Numbered from the stretch's first letter, positions 15,905-25,682 are shown. The stretch is DNA of 64,000 bases from Kitasatospora sp. NBC_00458 (GCF_036013975.1 NZ_CP107904.1:1550001-1614000); one strand, 5' to 3'. Notes: generated by a model not told the origin, from the sequence alone. Numbers and translations are program-made.

Positions 15905-17649
15905 CGGGGCGCGCGCCCGACCGGCGCCGGGCGGCGTCCACGGCGCGGAACGGCAGGGACGGGCGGGACCGGCCCGGCGGCCGGGTCCGGCGCAGCGGTC
16001 GCCCGGCCGGGCCGGGGACGCTCGCCAGACTGGCCGTGGGCGACTTCCGGGACCGGGTCCGGCGCCCGGCCTACGCGGTGACCCTGCTCGCCGCGGTCGG
16101 CCTCGGCCTGCTGGCCGTCCCGCCCGCCGACGGACACTGGGTGATCCTCGCCCTCGGGCAGTACCGGGGCGAGTACAACAGCGCGTACGTCGGCACCGCG
16201 ACCGCGCTGGCCGGTGCGCTCTGGCTCACCCTCGGCGGGTTCTACGTCGTCCGCAAGGGCCTCGGCCGCGACGAGGAGACCGGGGTCGGCCGGATCCTCG
16301 CGGCCACCCCGCTGCGGACCGCCGACCTGCTGCTGGCGAAGTTCCTCGGCAACCTGCTCGTCCTCGGCTCGATGCTCGGGGTGCTCGCGCTCACCGCACC
16401 CGCCCTGCAGCTGGTCCGGGGCGAGGACCGGGCCGTCGATCCGATCGCCCTGCTGACGCCGTTCCTGCTGCTCACCCTGCCGCTGCTGGCGGTGACGGCG
16501 GCCGTGGCCGTCTTCTTCGAGACCGTGCCGCTGCTGCGGGGCGGCCTGGGGAACGTCGCCTGGTTCGTCTTCGCGCCGACCCTGCTGATCGCGGGCGAGG
16601 CCCCCGGCGCGCCGTTCGGCGGGCTCGGCCTCGGCCCGGCCGCCGCCTCGCTGAGCGACGGCCTGGCGGCGCGCGGCGTCGATCTCGGCGGCGAGGAGTT
16701 CAGCCTCGGCCTCACCAGGGTGGACCCGCCGCTGGAACCGTTCCCGTGGGACGGCACGGCGTTCGGCGCGGGCTTCCTGGTGCAGCGGCTGCTGCTGGTC
16801 CTGCTCGCGATCGGGCTGGCGGCGCTGCCCGCGCTCTGGTTCCACCGGTACGACCCGGCCCGGGGGTCGGGCGGGTGGGCGGACCCGGGCGGACGGCGGG
16901 CCGCCGACGCGGAGCCGTTCCCCGTCGCACCGGGGGCCCCGGTCACCTTCCCCGTCGCACCGGCTCCGCTCCCCAGGCCCGCCACCGTCGGCGGATCGGG
17001 CGGCGGATCGGGGCGGAACGACTCCGGACGCGGCTTCGGGCGCGGCTTCGGGCGGCTGCTCGCCGGAGAGACACGGATCCTGCTCGGCGAGGCCTCGCGC
17101 TGGTGGTGGCCGGTCGCCGCCGTGCTCGCCCTGGCCGGGCTCGCCGTCCCGCCGGAGACGGGCACGGGCGCGCTGCTGCCGGCCGCCTGGGTCTGGCCGG
17201 TGCTGCTCTGGTCCCGGCTGGGCAGCCGGGCGGCCGAGTACGGGCTGGAAGTGCTGCTCGGCGCCTACCCGGCCGCCCGGGCACGGCTGCTGGCCGAATG
17301 GGCCTCCGGGGTGCTGCTCACCGCCCTGACGGGCGCGGGGGTGCTGGTCCGGCTCGTCGCGGCCGGCGACACCGCCGGGGCGGCGGCCTGGGCGGCGGGC
17401 GCCCTGTTCGTGCCCTCGCTGGCCCTCGCACTGGGCGTGCTCTCCCGCACCCACCGGCTGTTCCAGGCGCTCTACCTGCCGCTCTGGTACCTGGTGGTGA
17501 ACCAGGTCGCCGCCCTGGACTTCATGGGAGCCGTCCGCCGCGCCGGACAACCGGCCGGACCGTCCCCGCTGCTGGTCGCGGCGGTGGCCCTGGCCCTGCT
17601 GGGCACCGCGCTGCTGACCGCCTCGGCCCGCCGCGCCGCCCGCGCCTGA
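15901..17649 (+). CDS. ABC transporter permease (ABC-2-like, two hydrophobic halves)
   Basis: Protein of 582 aa; GTG start overlaps the stop of the ATPase gene, so the two are co-translated. A basic, Arg-rich N-terminus is followed by roughly six hydrophobic segments (residues 55-320), a Pro/Gly-rich cytoplasmic linker (about 325-380) and a second block of about six segments to the end. Conserved wording such as 'RKGLGRDEETGVGRILAATPLRTADLLLAKFLGNLLVLG' fits ABC-2 permeases of unknown substrate. The system is exporter-like; no binding protein is encoded nearby. Confidence 0.82.
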   Translation: MTGRAPDRRRAASTARNGRDGRDRPGGRVRRSGRPAGPGTLARLAVGDFRDRVRRPAYAVTLLAAVGLGLLAVPPADGHWVILALGQYRGEYNSAYVGTATALAGALWLTLGGFYVVRKGLGRDEETGVGRILAATPLRTADLLLAKFLGNLLVLGSMLGVLALTAPALQLVRGEDRAVDPIALLTPFLLLTLPLLAVTAAVAVFFETVPLLRGGLGNVAWFVFAPTLLIAGEAPGAPFGGLGLGPAAASLSDGLAARGVDLGGEEFSLGLTRVDPPLEPFPWDGTAFGAGFLVQRLLLVLLAIGLAALPALWFHRYDPARGSGGWADPGGRRAADAEPFPVAPGAPVTFPVAPAPLPRPATVGGSGGGSGRNDSGRGFGRGFGRLLAGETRILLGEASRWWWPVAAVLALAGLAVPPETGTGALLPAAWVWPVLLWSRLGSRAAEYGLEVLLGAYPAARARLLAEWASGVLLTALTGAGVLVRLVAAGDTAGAAAWAAGALFVPSLALALGVLSRTHRLFQALYLPLWYLVVNQVAALDFMGAVRRAGQPAGPSPLLVAAVALALLGTALLTASARRAARA

Positions 17650-17652
17650 TCC

Positions 17653-17683
17653 GGGCGGCCCTCCACCCCACGGAGGGCCGCCC
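17653..17683 (+). terminator. Terminator of the ABC transporter operon
   Basis: Perfect 12-bp stem, GGGCGGCCCTCC (17653-17664) with complement at 17672-17683 and a 7-nt loop, starting 4 bp after the permease stop codon. Confidence 0.75.
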
Positions 17684-18004
17684 CTCCGGCACCCGCCCCT
17701 CCGGCACCCGCCCCACGGGCACCCGCTCCACAGACGCCACGACTGCGGACGCGAGGCTGCGGACGCGAGAGCCGCACCGCGGACCCGGGTGGACCGACCC
17801 CGTTGGGACCTGCCGTCCCTGACGGTGCGCCCGCCCGTCCGGCGGGTGACCGGACGCCCGCCACCCCTGGTTCGACGGACGGCGCCCTGCCCGGTGGACG
17901 GCTCTCCCGTGGCGCCGTGGCAGCGGTGGCGGCGAGCCTCGTGCACGGGGCCGACGCGGGCCCGGCGCCCACCCCTCCGGACCGTGCCCACCCGTCCGGA
18001 CCGT
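17684..18004. other. Gap without a recognisable gene
   Basis: After the terminator there is a short repeated segment (CCCTCCGGCACCCG occurs twice near 17681-17710) and then GC-rich DNA with no convincing reading frame before the convergent LysR gene ends. Confidence 0.5.
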
Positions 18005-18928
18005 TCACCACTCCCGCGCCGCCTCCAGCAGCCGCTCCCGCACCCGCGCCACCGCCGGGCCCGGCACGCCCGGACGCTGCACGAGGTAGCCGGTGTTGAT
18101 GGGCGGGTCCGCGGGCTCGTCCAGCAGGACGAGGGCCCCGGACGCCAGCCCGGCCGCGCAGAGGTAGCGCGGCACGACGGCGTAGCCCGCGCCCGCCGTG
18201 ACGGCGGAGACGACACCGCGCAGGTCGGGCACGGTGAGCGCGGCGTGGCAGACCAGCCGGCGGTCGAAGACGTGGCGCCAGTACCGCCGCACGATGGGCA
18301 GGTCCTCCGCGTAGGCGACCAGCGGCACCTCGTGCAGCGCGGACGGCCCCTCGACGGCGAGCCGGCCCGCCAGGCGCCCGGCCCAGACCGGGGCCGCGAC
18401 CAGCACGAACTCCTCGTCGCCCATCGGCACCGCGGTCAGCGCACGGCCGCGCGGACGGTCGGTGGCGATCACCAGGTCGTGGCGCCCGGCCCGGAGCTCC
18501 TCCAGCAGCGGCCCGGTCAGCCCGGGTGTGACCCGCAGCCGGATCCCCTCGGCGACCAGCGGGGCGAGGGCGGGCAGCGCCAGTGTGCCGAGCAGTTCGG
18601 CGGGGCCGGCCAGGTGGACCGGCTCGGCGGCCTTCGGCGGCCGGGCGCCCGGGCCGGTGACGGCGGCGAGCGCGTCGAGCGGGTCGGCGATCCGGCCGGC
18701 GAGTTCGTCGGCGGCCGGTGTCGGGGTGACGCCGCGCGGCTTCCGCTCGAACAGCTCGCGCCCGGTCTGCCGTTCCAGTGCGCGGATCTGCGAGGTCACC
18801 GTGGGCTGGGAGAGGCCGACGAGCCGGGCCGCGGCGGTGAACGAGCCGGAGCGGTGGACGGCGAGGAAGGTGCGCAGCAGGTTCAGGTCGGCGGGCACCG
18901 CGGGTTCGGCGTCGGGGCTCTGGCTCAC
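18005..18928 (-). CDS. LysR-family transcriptional regulator
   Basis: Protein of 307 aa with an N-terminal winged helix ('LNLLRTFLAVHRSGSFTAAARLVGLSQPTVTSQIRALERQTGRELFER', residues about 15-65) and a substrate-binding domain with the usual two lobes ('HLAGPAELLGTLALPAL', 'GVVSAVTAGAGYAVVPRYLC'). It is not clearly divergent from a target operon: upstream is the DUF1062 gene on the same strand, so the target is unknown. Confidence 0.92.
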   Translation of the reverse strand: MSQSPDAEPAVPADLNLLRTFLAVHRSGSFTAAARLVGLSQPTVTSQIRALERQTGRELFERKPRGVTPTPAADELAGRIADPLDALAAVTGPGARPPKAAEPVHLAGPAELLGTLALPALAPLVAEGIRLRVTPGLTGPLLEELRAGRHDLVIATDRPRGRALTAVPMGDEEFVLVAAPVWAGRLAGRLAVEGPSALHEVPLVAYAEDLPIVRRYWRHVFDRRLVCHAALTVPDLRGVVSAVTAGAGYAVVPRYLCAAGLASGALVLLDEPADPPINTGYLVQRPGVPGPAVARVRERLLEAAREW

Positions 18929-19058
18929 GCCGCCAGCCTATGCCCGCGGAGCAGGGCCTCCCGGTCGGTCCTCCGGCCGTCGGGCCGGGAGGCCGTCCGC
19001 GCCGGAGGCCGTCCAGGAGGCCCTGCTGTCACTCCCCTACTGCTGTGCTCCCGCCGCC

Positions 19059-19751
19059 CTACGCCCCGGCCGCCGAGCGCGGGAACCGCAGCCGCGTGTC
19101 ATGCGGTCCGACCCGACTGGGCGCCGTACGCAGGTCGGTCGGAGCCTCCAGCGGCTCCGGGTGTCCCACGGCCTCGACCGGACCGGGTCCGCGGACGGTG
19201 AACTCGAAGTCCCGGTGCGCCTTGGTGCCCAGGGCCGGCGGCACCTGGATGCGCCCGTCGCCGATCATGCGCCGGATCTCGGTGCGGCTGACACCGAGCC
19301 CGAGCATGAGCAGTCGTTCGACGCGGACCGGTGCGGGCAGCTCGAAACCGACCAGGACCCTCAGCGGTGTCGGGTCGTCGAGCGCGTAGAGCGGTGTGCG
19401 GGTCTCCAGTTCCCAGGTACCGGCCCAGTCGAGGCCGTACCCGTTCTTCGCGGCGAGCGACGCGCTCATCGCCAACTCCCGCACCACGGCGGGGTCGTTG
19501 GTCTCGTACGCCACCAGGCGGGCGGGCTCCAGCGAGGAGACGTGGGCGCGCTCGTGGACCGGCGCCTTCGAGGTCCGGTCGCACGCCGCGCAGCTCAGGA
19601 GGAGCCACACGTCGAGGAGCTTGCCACTCGCGTTGACGCGGATCCTGCCCGAGGGGCGGTGTCGCGTACCCGGGCAGTCCGGGCAGGGTCGCACGACGGT
19701 GGGCAGCGCGGACTGACGCACGGCCCACAGGGCCTTGCGGTCGGTATTCAT
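19059..19751 (-). CDS. DUF1062 domain protein, probable zinc-ribbon
   Basis: Protein of 230 aa with two CxxC pairs (C23/C26 and C54/C57) that should hold one zinc ion, followed by an alpha/beta region containing 'RVERLLMLGLGVSRTEIRRMIGDGRIQVP', which resembles a small helix-turn-helix. The match to DUF1062 is from the N-terminal wording and overall length. Function is unknown. The start at 19751 lacks a good ribosome site. It stands alone. Confidence 0.75.
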   Translation of the reverse strand: MNTDRKALWAVRQSALPTVVRPCPDCPGTRHRPSGRIRVNASGKLLDVWLLLSCAACDRTSKAPVHERAHVSSLEPARLVAYETNDPAVVRELAMSASLAAKNGYGLDWAGTWELETRTPLYALDDPTPLRVLVGFELPAPVRVERLLMLGLGVSRTEIRRMIGDGRIQVPPALGTKAHRDFEFTVRGPGPVEAVGHPEPLEAPTDLRTAPSRVGPHDTRLRFPRSAAGA

Positions 19752-20050
19752 GATGGTGGTTGCTTTCAGGACTAGGCAGGAGCTCTCGCGGGCGGGCCGC
19801 GGCTCCCTGGATTCGACGGATGCGCACGTGGGCGCGGGTCATCGCCTCGGGGCCGAGCCGTCAGGCTCCGAGGTCGACCGCGCGACAGGGCGGTTGTTTC
19901 TACGTGGCAGCCGTTACATGTCCATGCGGGCGATCATGATCGGGGCGACGCCCGCAGGCAACTCGTTTTTCCCCGGCCACTCGTGGCCACCGCTCGGACG
20001 CCCCCGCCCGTCCCCGCCCGTCCCCGCCCCACCGCCCCGCCCGCCCGGGG

Positions 20051-21523
20051 TCAGAGCCACCGGGCCAGGTCCGGCGCGCCGCCGCTGACCACCGCGGTGA
20101 CCGGGAGCCCGGCGGCGGCGAGCAGGCCGGCCGCGACGGTCGCCCGCCGACCCCGCCCGCAGACCGTCCAGTACTCCCGGTCCGGTGGCAACCCGGCGAT
20201 CCGGTCCGGGAGTTCGGTGAGCGCGATGGCGAGTGCACCGGGCAGCGGCGGATCCGGGTCGGGGCGGACGTCGAGGACCTGCACCGGGCGGCCCGGGACG
20301 GCCGCGCGGGCACCGGGCACCTCCGAGACGTCCGCCGTCCGCAGGGCGGCGAGTGGTCGGCCGGAGGCCTGCCAGCGCTCCACCCCACCGGCCAACTGGC
20401 CGACCAGGCGGGCGTCGTAGCCGATCCGCAGCAGCTGGACGACGGCCTCCCGGGCGGCGTCGGCGACCGGTTCGGGCAGGACCAGCACCAGCGGGGTCCC
20501 GAGCGGGACGACCTCGCCGATCAGGGCCGCGAAGGAGCCGTCCAGTTCGTCGCCGAGCGAGCCGGGGAGATGGGCGTCGGCGTACGTCCGGCGGTCGCGC
20601 GCGTCGATGACCGACGCGCCCCGCCACACGGCCTCCTGGACCTCCTCGGCGGTCAGCGGCAGCAGGTGCGGCGGGCCGCCGAGGACGGGCGGGCCGGACC
20701 GGTTGAGCGGGCTCATCCACCGGTAGTAGGCGGGCGGCGGCGGGAGTCCGCCCAGCCGGGCGGCCACGAACGCGTCCTCGTCGGCGGCCAGCAGTGCCGG
20801 GTTGGCCCGCCGCTGGTCGCCGACGGTGCTGGTCCTCGCCGAGCCGGTCCCGGCGGCACCGGTGGCGGCGCCGGGCCGCGGCGCCGGATCGGACGGCTCG
20901 GCCCCTCCGTCGGAGGGCGCGAGGTCCCGCCCGGCCGGGGGTGTGCCGATCGTGCAGGAGCTGCCGGCCCCGTGGGTGGGCAACACCCTCGTCCCGTCCG
21001 GCAGTCGGGAGAGGCGGCGGATCGACCGGTACTGCGCGCGGGCGAGTTCGGCGGTCCGCTCGGGGCCGGAGAGGTCGGTGCGGCCGGCACTGCCGACCAG
21101 CAGGCTGCCGCCGGTGAACACCGCCACCGGGTGGCCGCCCCCGGGGCCGTCGTCGAGCACCAGGTAGGCGGTGTGCTCCGCGGTGTGACCGGGCGTCTCC
21201 AGGGCCTGGACGCGCAGGCCGCCGACGGCGACCTCGTCACCCTCGGCGAGCGGCAGGTGGTCGAAGCCGTAGCGGGCGCGGGCCGGGCCCGCGACGGTGG
21301 CGCCGGTCACGGCGCGCACCTCCAGGGCGCCGGAGAGGTAGTCGTTGTGCACGTGGGTCTCCAGCACGTACCGCACCCGCAGGCCGCGTGCCTCGCAGGA
21401 GGCGAGCAGCGGCCAGCAGTCCCGCTGGGGGTCGATCAGCGCCGCCTCGTCGCCGGACGCCAGCAGGTAGCTGGTGTCGCCGAGGGCGGCGGTGGTGACC
21501 GGTTCGACGGTGTTCCGGCTCAT
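20051..21523 (-). CDS. MBL-fold hydrolase with two rhodanese domains (persulfide dioxygenase-like)
   Basis: Protein of 490 aa. The N-terminal half is an ETHE1-like metallo-beta-lactamase domain: HVHND (57-61), 'ETPGHTAEHTAYLV', 'FTGGSLLVGSAGRTDL' and 'VLPTHGAGSSC'. Two rhodanese modules follow; the first ('VIDARDRRTYADAHLPGSL') lacks an active-site Cys, the second has it in 'YWTVCGRGRRATVAAGLLA'. Such fusions handle glutathione/mycothiol persulfides and sulfane sulfur. Its start overlaps the stop of the sulfite-oxidase-like gene (ATGA), so persulfide to sulfite to sulfate is a reasonable joint pathway. Confidence 0.88.
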   Translation of the reverse strand: MSRNTVEPVTTAALGDTSYLLASGDEAALIDPQRDCWPLLASCEARGLRVRYVLETHVHNDYLSGALEVRAVTGATVAGPARARYGFDHLPLAEGDEVAVGGLRVQALETPGHTAEHTAYLVLDDGPGGGHPVAVFTGGSLLVGSAGRTDLSGPERTAELARAQYRSIRRLSRLPDGTRVLPTHGAGSSCTIGTPPAGRDLAPSDGGAEPSDPAPRPGAATGAAGTGSARTSTVGDQRRANPALLAADEDAFVAARLGGLPPPPAYYRWMSPLNRSGPPVLGGPPHLLPLTAEEVQEAVWRGASVIDARDRRTYADAHLPGSLGDELDGSFAALIGEVVPLGTPLVLVLPEPVADAAREAVVQLLRIGYDARLVGQLAGGVERWQASGRPLAALRTADVSEVPGARAAVPGRPVQVLDVRPDPDPPLPGALAIALTELPDRIAGLPPDREYWTVCGRGRRATVAAGLLAAAGLPVTAVVSGGAPDLARWL

Positions 21524-22785
21524 CGGTGCGGCCCTTCCCGTTCCGCTCGCGGCCCGCCGCCGCGGTCGCCGTTGCCGCCGCCGCGGTCGCCGTTGCCGGT
21601 GGCGCGGTCGGCGGTGCCGCAGTTTCCGTCGCCGTTGGCGGCGGTGCCGGGCCCCTCCCCCGTCGGCCGCCCACCGGGCCGCCGTGCACCGTCCGGCTCC
21701 CCCGCCGGCTCTCCGTCCGGCACGGCCACGACCTCCACCGACACCCCCGCGACCGGGTTGCAGCCGTACCCCTGCTCGTTCCACGGCGCCCGCATCGGCT
21801 GCGTGTGCCCGTCGGTGTCGGTCGCCCGGGCCTGGAGGAGGCGCCGGCCCGGCACCCGCGGGGTCCACTGGTACCACCACTCCGCCCACGCGTACCGCCC
21901 GGCCGCCGGCACCAGCACGGCCTGCCGCCAGTCGGCGCCGCCGATCCGCACCTCGACCTGCCGGACCTGCGCACCGCCCGACCAGGCCCGCCCGCGCACG
22001 ACACAGGCGACGCCGGCCGGCAGCCGGGTGTCCGGTGCGGGCGCGGTGATCAGCGACTTGACCCGGATCTCGCCCACCGGCCCCTCGGGCGTGCCGTCCG
22101 GCATGCCGCGCGAGCCCCGGTAGAGGTACTCCTCGGCCTGGAACGGCCCGTGGAAGGGCTCGGCCACCGCCCGCACGTCGACCAGCCACTTGACGTCCGC
22201 CACCCCGTACCGGCCGGGGACGACGAGGCGGACGGGCGCACCGTGGCCGGGGCTGAGCAGTTCGCCGTTCATCCGGGTGGCGAGCAGGGTGTCGGGGTGC
22301 CGGGCGAGTTCGACCGGCAGGCTCCGTTCGAAGGCGGTGCGGCGGCCGTGCAGCTCGCCGAAGTCGGCTCCGGTGAAGACCAGTTCGACCGCCTCCGGGC
22401 GCACCCCCGCCCGGTCCGCCAGCACCGCGAGCGGCACCCCGGCGAACCGGGCGCAGCCCACCGCCCCCTGCTCCCACGGCAGTCCGGGCGGTCGCGGCGT
22501 CATCAGGCTGCGGCCGTTGCCCGCGCACTCCACCATCACGTCCAGCTCGCGGACCGGCAGCGCGGCCACCTCGTCGTAGCTGAGGGAGAGTTCGCGTTCC
22601 ACCAGGCCGTGGACGTGCAGCCGCCAGCGCTCGGGGGTGAGCCTGGGCACGCCGAAGTGGTCGCGCACGAAGAACGCGGCGGTGGGCGTGAGCGGTTCGG
22701 CCAGTGCGGCCGGCGGGGTCTGGGCGTTGTAGGGCCGCTCGGTGACCGTGTCGGGCCTCCACCGCGTCGTCCGGCTCCTGCTCAT
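21520..22785 (-). CDS. Sulfite oxidase-like molybdopterin oxidoreductase
   Basis: Protein of 421 aa with the SUOX fold. The Moco-ligating Cys is C87 in 'VMVECAGNGR'; 'FVRDHFGVPRL', 'AGVPLAVLADRAGV', 'GADFGELHGRRTAFERSLP' and 'HGAPVRLVVPGRYGVADVKWL' follow family order, and the C-terminal dimerisation domain runs to about residue 340. There is no heme domain and no signal peptide, so it is a cytoplasmic enzyme. The last ~70 residues are a Gly/Asn/Arg-rich tail (GNGDRGGG repeats) not found in typical homologues. Both ends overlap neighbours by ATGA. Confidence 0.9.
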   Translation of the reverse strand: MSRSRTTRWRPDTVTERPYNAQTPPAALAEPLTPTAAFFVRDHFGVPRLTPERWRLHVHGLVERELSLSYDEVAALPVRELDVMVECAGNGRSLMTPRPPGLPWEQGAVGCARFAGVPLAVLADRAGVRPEAVELVFTGADFGELHGRRTAFERSLPVELARHPDTLLATRMNGELLSPGHGAPVRLVVPGRYGVADVKWLVDVRAVAEPFHGPFQAEEYLYRGSRGMPDGTPEGPVGEIRVKSLITAPAPDTRLPAGVACVVRGRAWSGGAQVRQVEVRIGGADWRQAVLVPAAGRYAWAEWWYQWTPRVPGRRLLQARATDTDGHTQPMRAPWNEQGYGCNPVAGVSVEVVAVPDGEPAGEPDGARRPGGRPTGEGPGTAANGDGNCGTADRATGNGDRGGGNGDRGGGPRAEREGPHR

Positions 22786-25079
22786 CGCGCCCCACCACCC
22801 GTCCCGACGACCGCCGCGCCCGGAGCGCCGGAGGCACCCGCCGCGCGCGAAGCACCCGACGTACCCGATGTCACCGATGTCACCGACGTACCCGACGCGC
22901 CCGGTGCGCCCACCGGGCCCCGGCCCCGGAGCCGATCCAGGGCCCGGTGGGCGCCCAGCGCCTCGAAGGCCGCCGCCGCCCCGGCCCGGAGCGCCCGGTC
23001 CCCCTCGGCCGGGCCCGGGTGGGCCGCCAGGGCCAGGGCCTTCTCCCGGGCGGCCCAGAACGGCTGCCGCCCCCGCTCGTACAACGCGGCCGCCGCCAGG
23101 TGGCGGACCCTGGCACCGCGCGGGTCGCCCCGCGCCGCGGCCAGCGAACCGAGCGCCGACTCGGCCATCGCCCGCCACGCCGAGCTGTCGGACCGGGACG
23201 ACACCCGCCGGGCCGCCGCCGCGTGCTCGGCCGCGCCCGCCGGGTCACCGAGCGCGGCGAACGCCTCGGCCGCCAGCGGGTAGAGCGGCGCCGTGCAACT
23301 CGGACACTCTCCGCGCAGGGCCGCCGACGCGGCGGCGGCGCAGGCCGCGCGGGCGGCCTCACCGGGCTCGCCGCGCTCCACCGCGTCCAGTGCGGCCGCG
23401 GCGTACAGCCGGCCGAAGACGTGCCGTGCCACGGCGGGCGGGGCGGCCTCGGCGGCGGCCGTGCCCCGCCCCAGGTGGTAGGCGGCGGCCGCGCTGTCGC
23501 CCCGCCCGGCCGCGTACTCGGCGAGCCGCTGCCGGGCCGCCCCGCCGGAACGGTCGTCCAGCTCCTCGTACAGGTGGGCACTGCGCTCCAGGCAGCCGGG
23601 CGCCTCGTCCCAGCGGCCGCGCAGCAGCAGCGACTCGCCGAGCAGGCACCAGGCGAAGGCCTCGGCCCGGCGGGCACCCCGGACGTGCGCGAGGTCCAGG
23701 GTCCGCCGCGCGTACTCCTCGACGCCGCCGGCCTGCCCGTCGCCGTACAGCTGGTACTGGCCGGGGCAGGAGTGGATGTCGAGGGCCCGGGCCGTCCGGC
23801 CGTCCTCGTCGGCGGAGGCGCCGAGCCGTTCGATCTCCCGGTGCAGGCCCTCCCGCCACGTGCCCCGGGCCTGGTGGACGGCGGCCAGCGCCTCGCCGGC
23901 CGCGGCCAGGTCATCACCGTCGCCGTGCTCACCGGCGAGCGCCAGCCCGGCCTCGGCCGCCTGCAGCGCCTCGTCGGGGCGGCCGGACCCGCGGAGCCAG
24001 TCGGCGCGCGTCCGCAGCAGCCGACCCGCCTCCGCCGGGTCGCCGCCGGCGGCCGTGAGCGCGCGCTCGGCGGAGGCCAGGTGCGGTTCGGCGGCGGAGG
24101 CCTCGCCGGTGCCCGCCAGCAGGGCGGCGGCGGCCTTGCGGTGCAGCCGCGCCGTCCGCAGGCCCGACCGGCCGGCCGGCGGGGTCAGCACCCCCGGGGA
24201 GGCGGGCAGGTCGACCACGGCCGGCTCCAGCGCCGACCCGTACGCGGCGGCCGCGCCGGCGGTGTCCCCGGAGCGCATCCGCGTGTCGCCGACGCCCTCC
24301 CAGAGCTCGCCGGACAGTTCCACCCGCACCTGCCCGCCGGTGCGCACCTGCTCACGCAGCCGCTGCGCGGCCGGCCCGGGCCCCTCCGTACCGTCCGAGG
24401 CGTGCTCCAGCGCGGCGGCCAGCCGGTCGTAGGCGTGCAGCGCCTCGTGCCGCCGGCCGGCCAGCGCGTGGACCCTCATCAACGCGAGCGCCGCCTCCTC
24501 GTGCAGCGGGTCGGCGGCCACCGCGCGGCGCAGTGCGGCGGCGGCCCCGTCCAGGTCGGCGTGCGCCTCGTGCAGGCCGCCGAGTTCGACCAGCAGTGCC
24601 AGGTACTCGGCGTGCAGGGCCCGTTCACGGTCGGCCACCCACTCCTCGTAGCGCTCCTCGGGCAGCAGGTCGCCGCCGTACCGGGCGACCGCCCGCTCGT
24701 ACGCGTCCGGGTCGCGGGCGCGGCGGGCGTGCAGGGCGGCCTGCTCGAAGTCCTCGACGTCCACCCGGAGCGGGGTGCCGCGCAGGGCGAGCAGTCCGCC
24801 GCCGGAGTCGAGGTGGGCGCGGGCGCCGACCGGGTCGGGGCCGAGGGCGCGGCGCGCCTCGTCCAGGGCCCGCCGGAGCCGGTCGGCCGCAGCCTCGGGG
24901 GGCTGGTCCGGCCAGAGGCTGCCGAGCACCTGCCCGCCGTGGAGCCGGTGCCCCGGCGCGAGCGCGAGCAGTTCGACGAGGTTCCGGGACTTCCGCATGC
25001 GCCATCCGCCGTCGGCGACCTCCCGGTGGCCCACGCGGACCCGGAAGCCGCCGAGGAGCCGGATGCGCAGTGCGTGCAT
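22782..25079 (-). CDS. BTAD-domain transcriptional activator (AfsR/SARP-like, no NTPase)
   Basis: Protein of 765 aa; ATG 25079 has GGAGAGG 9 nt upstream. Residues 1-95 form the OmpR-type winged helix ('LLGGFRVRVGHREV', 'LWPDQPPEAAADRLRRALDEARRALG'), 95-245 the bacterial transcriptional activation domain, and the rest is Ala-rich TPR-like helices. No P-loop or NB-ARC motif is present, unlike AfsR. It is the first gene of a three-gene operon with a sulfite oxidase and a persulfide-handling protein, so it may sense or control sulfur stress. A BTAD regulator co-translated with enzymes is unusual. Confidence 0.85.
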   Translation of the reverse strand: MHALRIRLLGGFRVRVGHREVADGGWRMRKSRNLVELLALAPGHRLHGGQVLGSLWPDQPPEAAADRLRRALDEARRALGPDPVGARAHLDSGGGLLALRGTPLRVDVEDFEQAALHARRARDPDAYERAVARYGGDLLPEERYEEWVADRERALHAEYLALLVELGGLHEAHADLDGAAAALRRAVAADPLHEEAALALMRVHALAGRRHEALHAYDRLAAALEHASDGTEGPGPAAQRLREQVRTGGQVRVELSGELWEGVGDTRMRSGDTAGAAAAYGSALEPAVVDLPASPGVLTPPAGRSGLRTARLHRKAAAALLAGTGEASAAEPHLASAERALTAAGGDPAEAGRLLRTRADWLRGSGRPDEALQAAEAGLALAGEHGDGDDLAAAGEALAAVHQARGTWREGLHREIERLGASADEDGRTARALDIHSCPGQYQLYGDGQAGGVEEYARRTLDLAHVRGARRAEAFAWCLLGESLLLRGRWDEAPGCLERSAHLYEELDDRSGGAARQRLAEYAAGRGDSAAAAYHLGRGTAAAEAAPPAVARHVFGRLYAAAALDAVERGEPGEAARAACAAAASAALRGECPSCTAPLYPLAAEAFAALGDPAGAAEHAAAARRVSSRSDSSAWRAMAESALGSLAAARGDPRGARVRHLAAAALYERGRQPFWAAREKALALAAHPGPAEGDRALRAGAAAAFEALGAHRALDRLRGRGPVGAPGASGTSVTSVTSGTSGASRAAGASGAPGAAVVGTGGGAR

Positions 25080-25682
25080 GCGCGGGTGCCTCTCCGTGCG
25101 AACACTTCGAACGTACGTCGGCGGTCGCCCGTCGGCGACTTCCGGGCGGAGCGGAGCGGGGACGGCACGGGCGGGCGGGGTCCGCTGAGCCGACCCGGGC
25201 GGCTCGGCGGCCCCGACGCTCCCGGTGGTCCCGGGCAGCGGGACGACGCGGGCGGGCCGTATCCGCAGGGCGGGGCCGGGCAGCTCGGCAGCCCGGACGG
25301 AACGGGTCGGCCCCGGGCAGGGGACAACGCGGACCGGCCGCAACCACGGAGCCCGCCCCGACGGCGCGGGCGGTTCACGTCCGCCACGAAGGACCCGGCG
25401 CTCCGGCAGCCCGGACGGTCCACGTCCACGTCCGCAGTCTCAGCCGACGTGGACGGGCCCCAGGCCCCGGGGCCGCTCAAGCCGCCGGGGCCGGGGCCGG
25501 GGCCGGGGCCGCCCGACGGTCCGGGCGCCCCCGTCGCGCGGGCGGCCCACGTCCACGGTGACGGCCCCGACGGCCCCGACCGCCGGACAGCTCCGGCCGC
25601 GCGGCCGGGGCTGCGGCGGGGTGCGGGGGCGGTCGGAGCGCCCGGCGCCCTCATCTCGGATGGTGCTACTGTCACTAGCACC
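25080..25682. other. 603-bp divergent intergenic region
   Basis: It separates the BTAD operon and the GntR operon. It contains low-complexity DNA, including CGGCAGCCCGGACGG near 25289 and again near 25404, and four GGGGCC-type hexamers (about 25487-25512). Close to the BTAD start are two half-sites TTCGAA and TTCGCA nine bases apart (about 25101-25115), possible activator contacts. No gene is supported. Confidence 0.45.
25662..25682 (+). promoter_or_regulatory. GntR operator abutting the start codon
   Basis: Perfect dyad GGTGCTA-N7-TAGCACC that ends on the base before the ATG at 25683. TACTGT (25667-25672) inside it fits a TANNNT -10 box, so the mRNA would start within the operator and have at most a few leader bases. 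This is the layout of an autorepressed, (nearly) leaderless YtrA-type GntR gene. Confidence 0.75.

Noticed and set aside
25487..25512. GGGGCC hexamer repeats as a possible G-quadruplex regulatory element
   Set aside because: Such runs are common by chance in GC-rich intergenic DNA here; no link to a promoter is seen.
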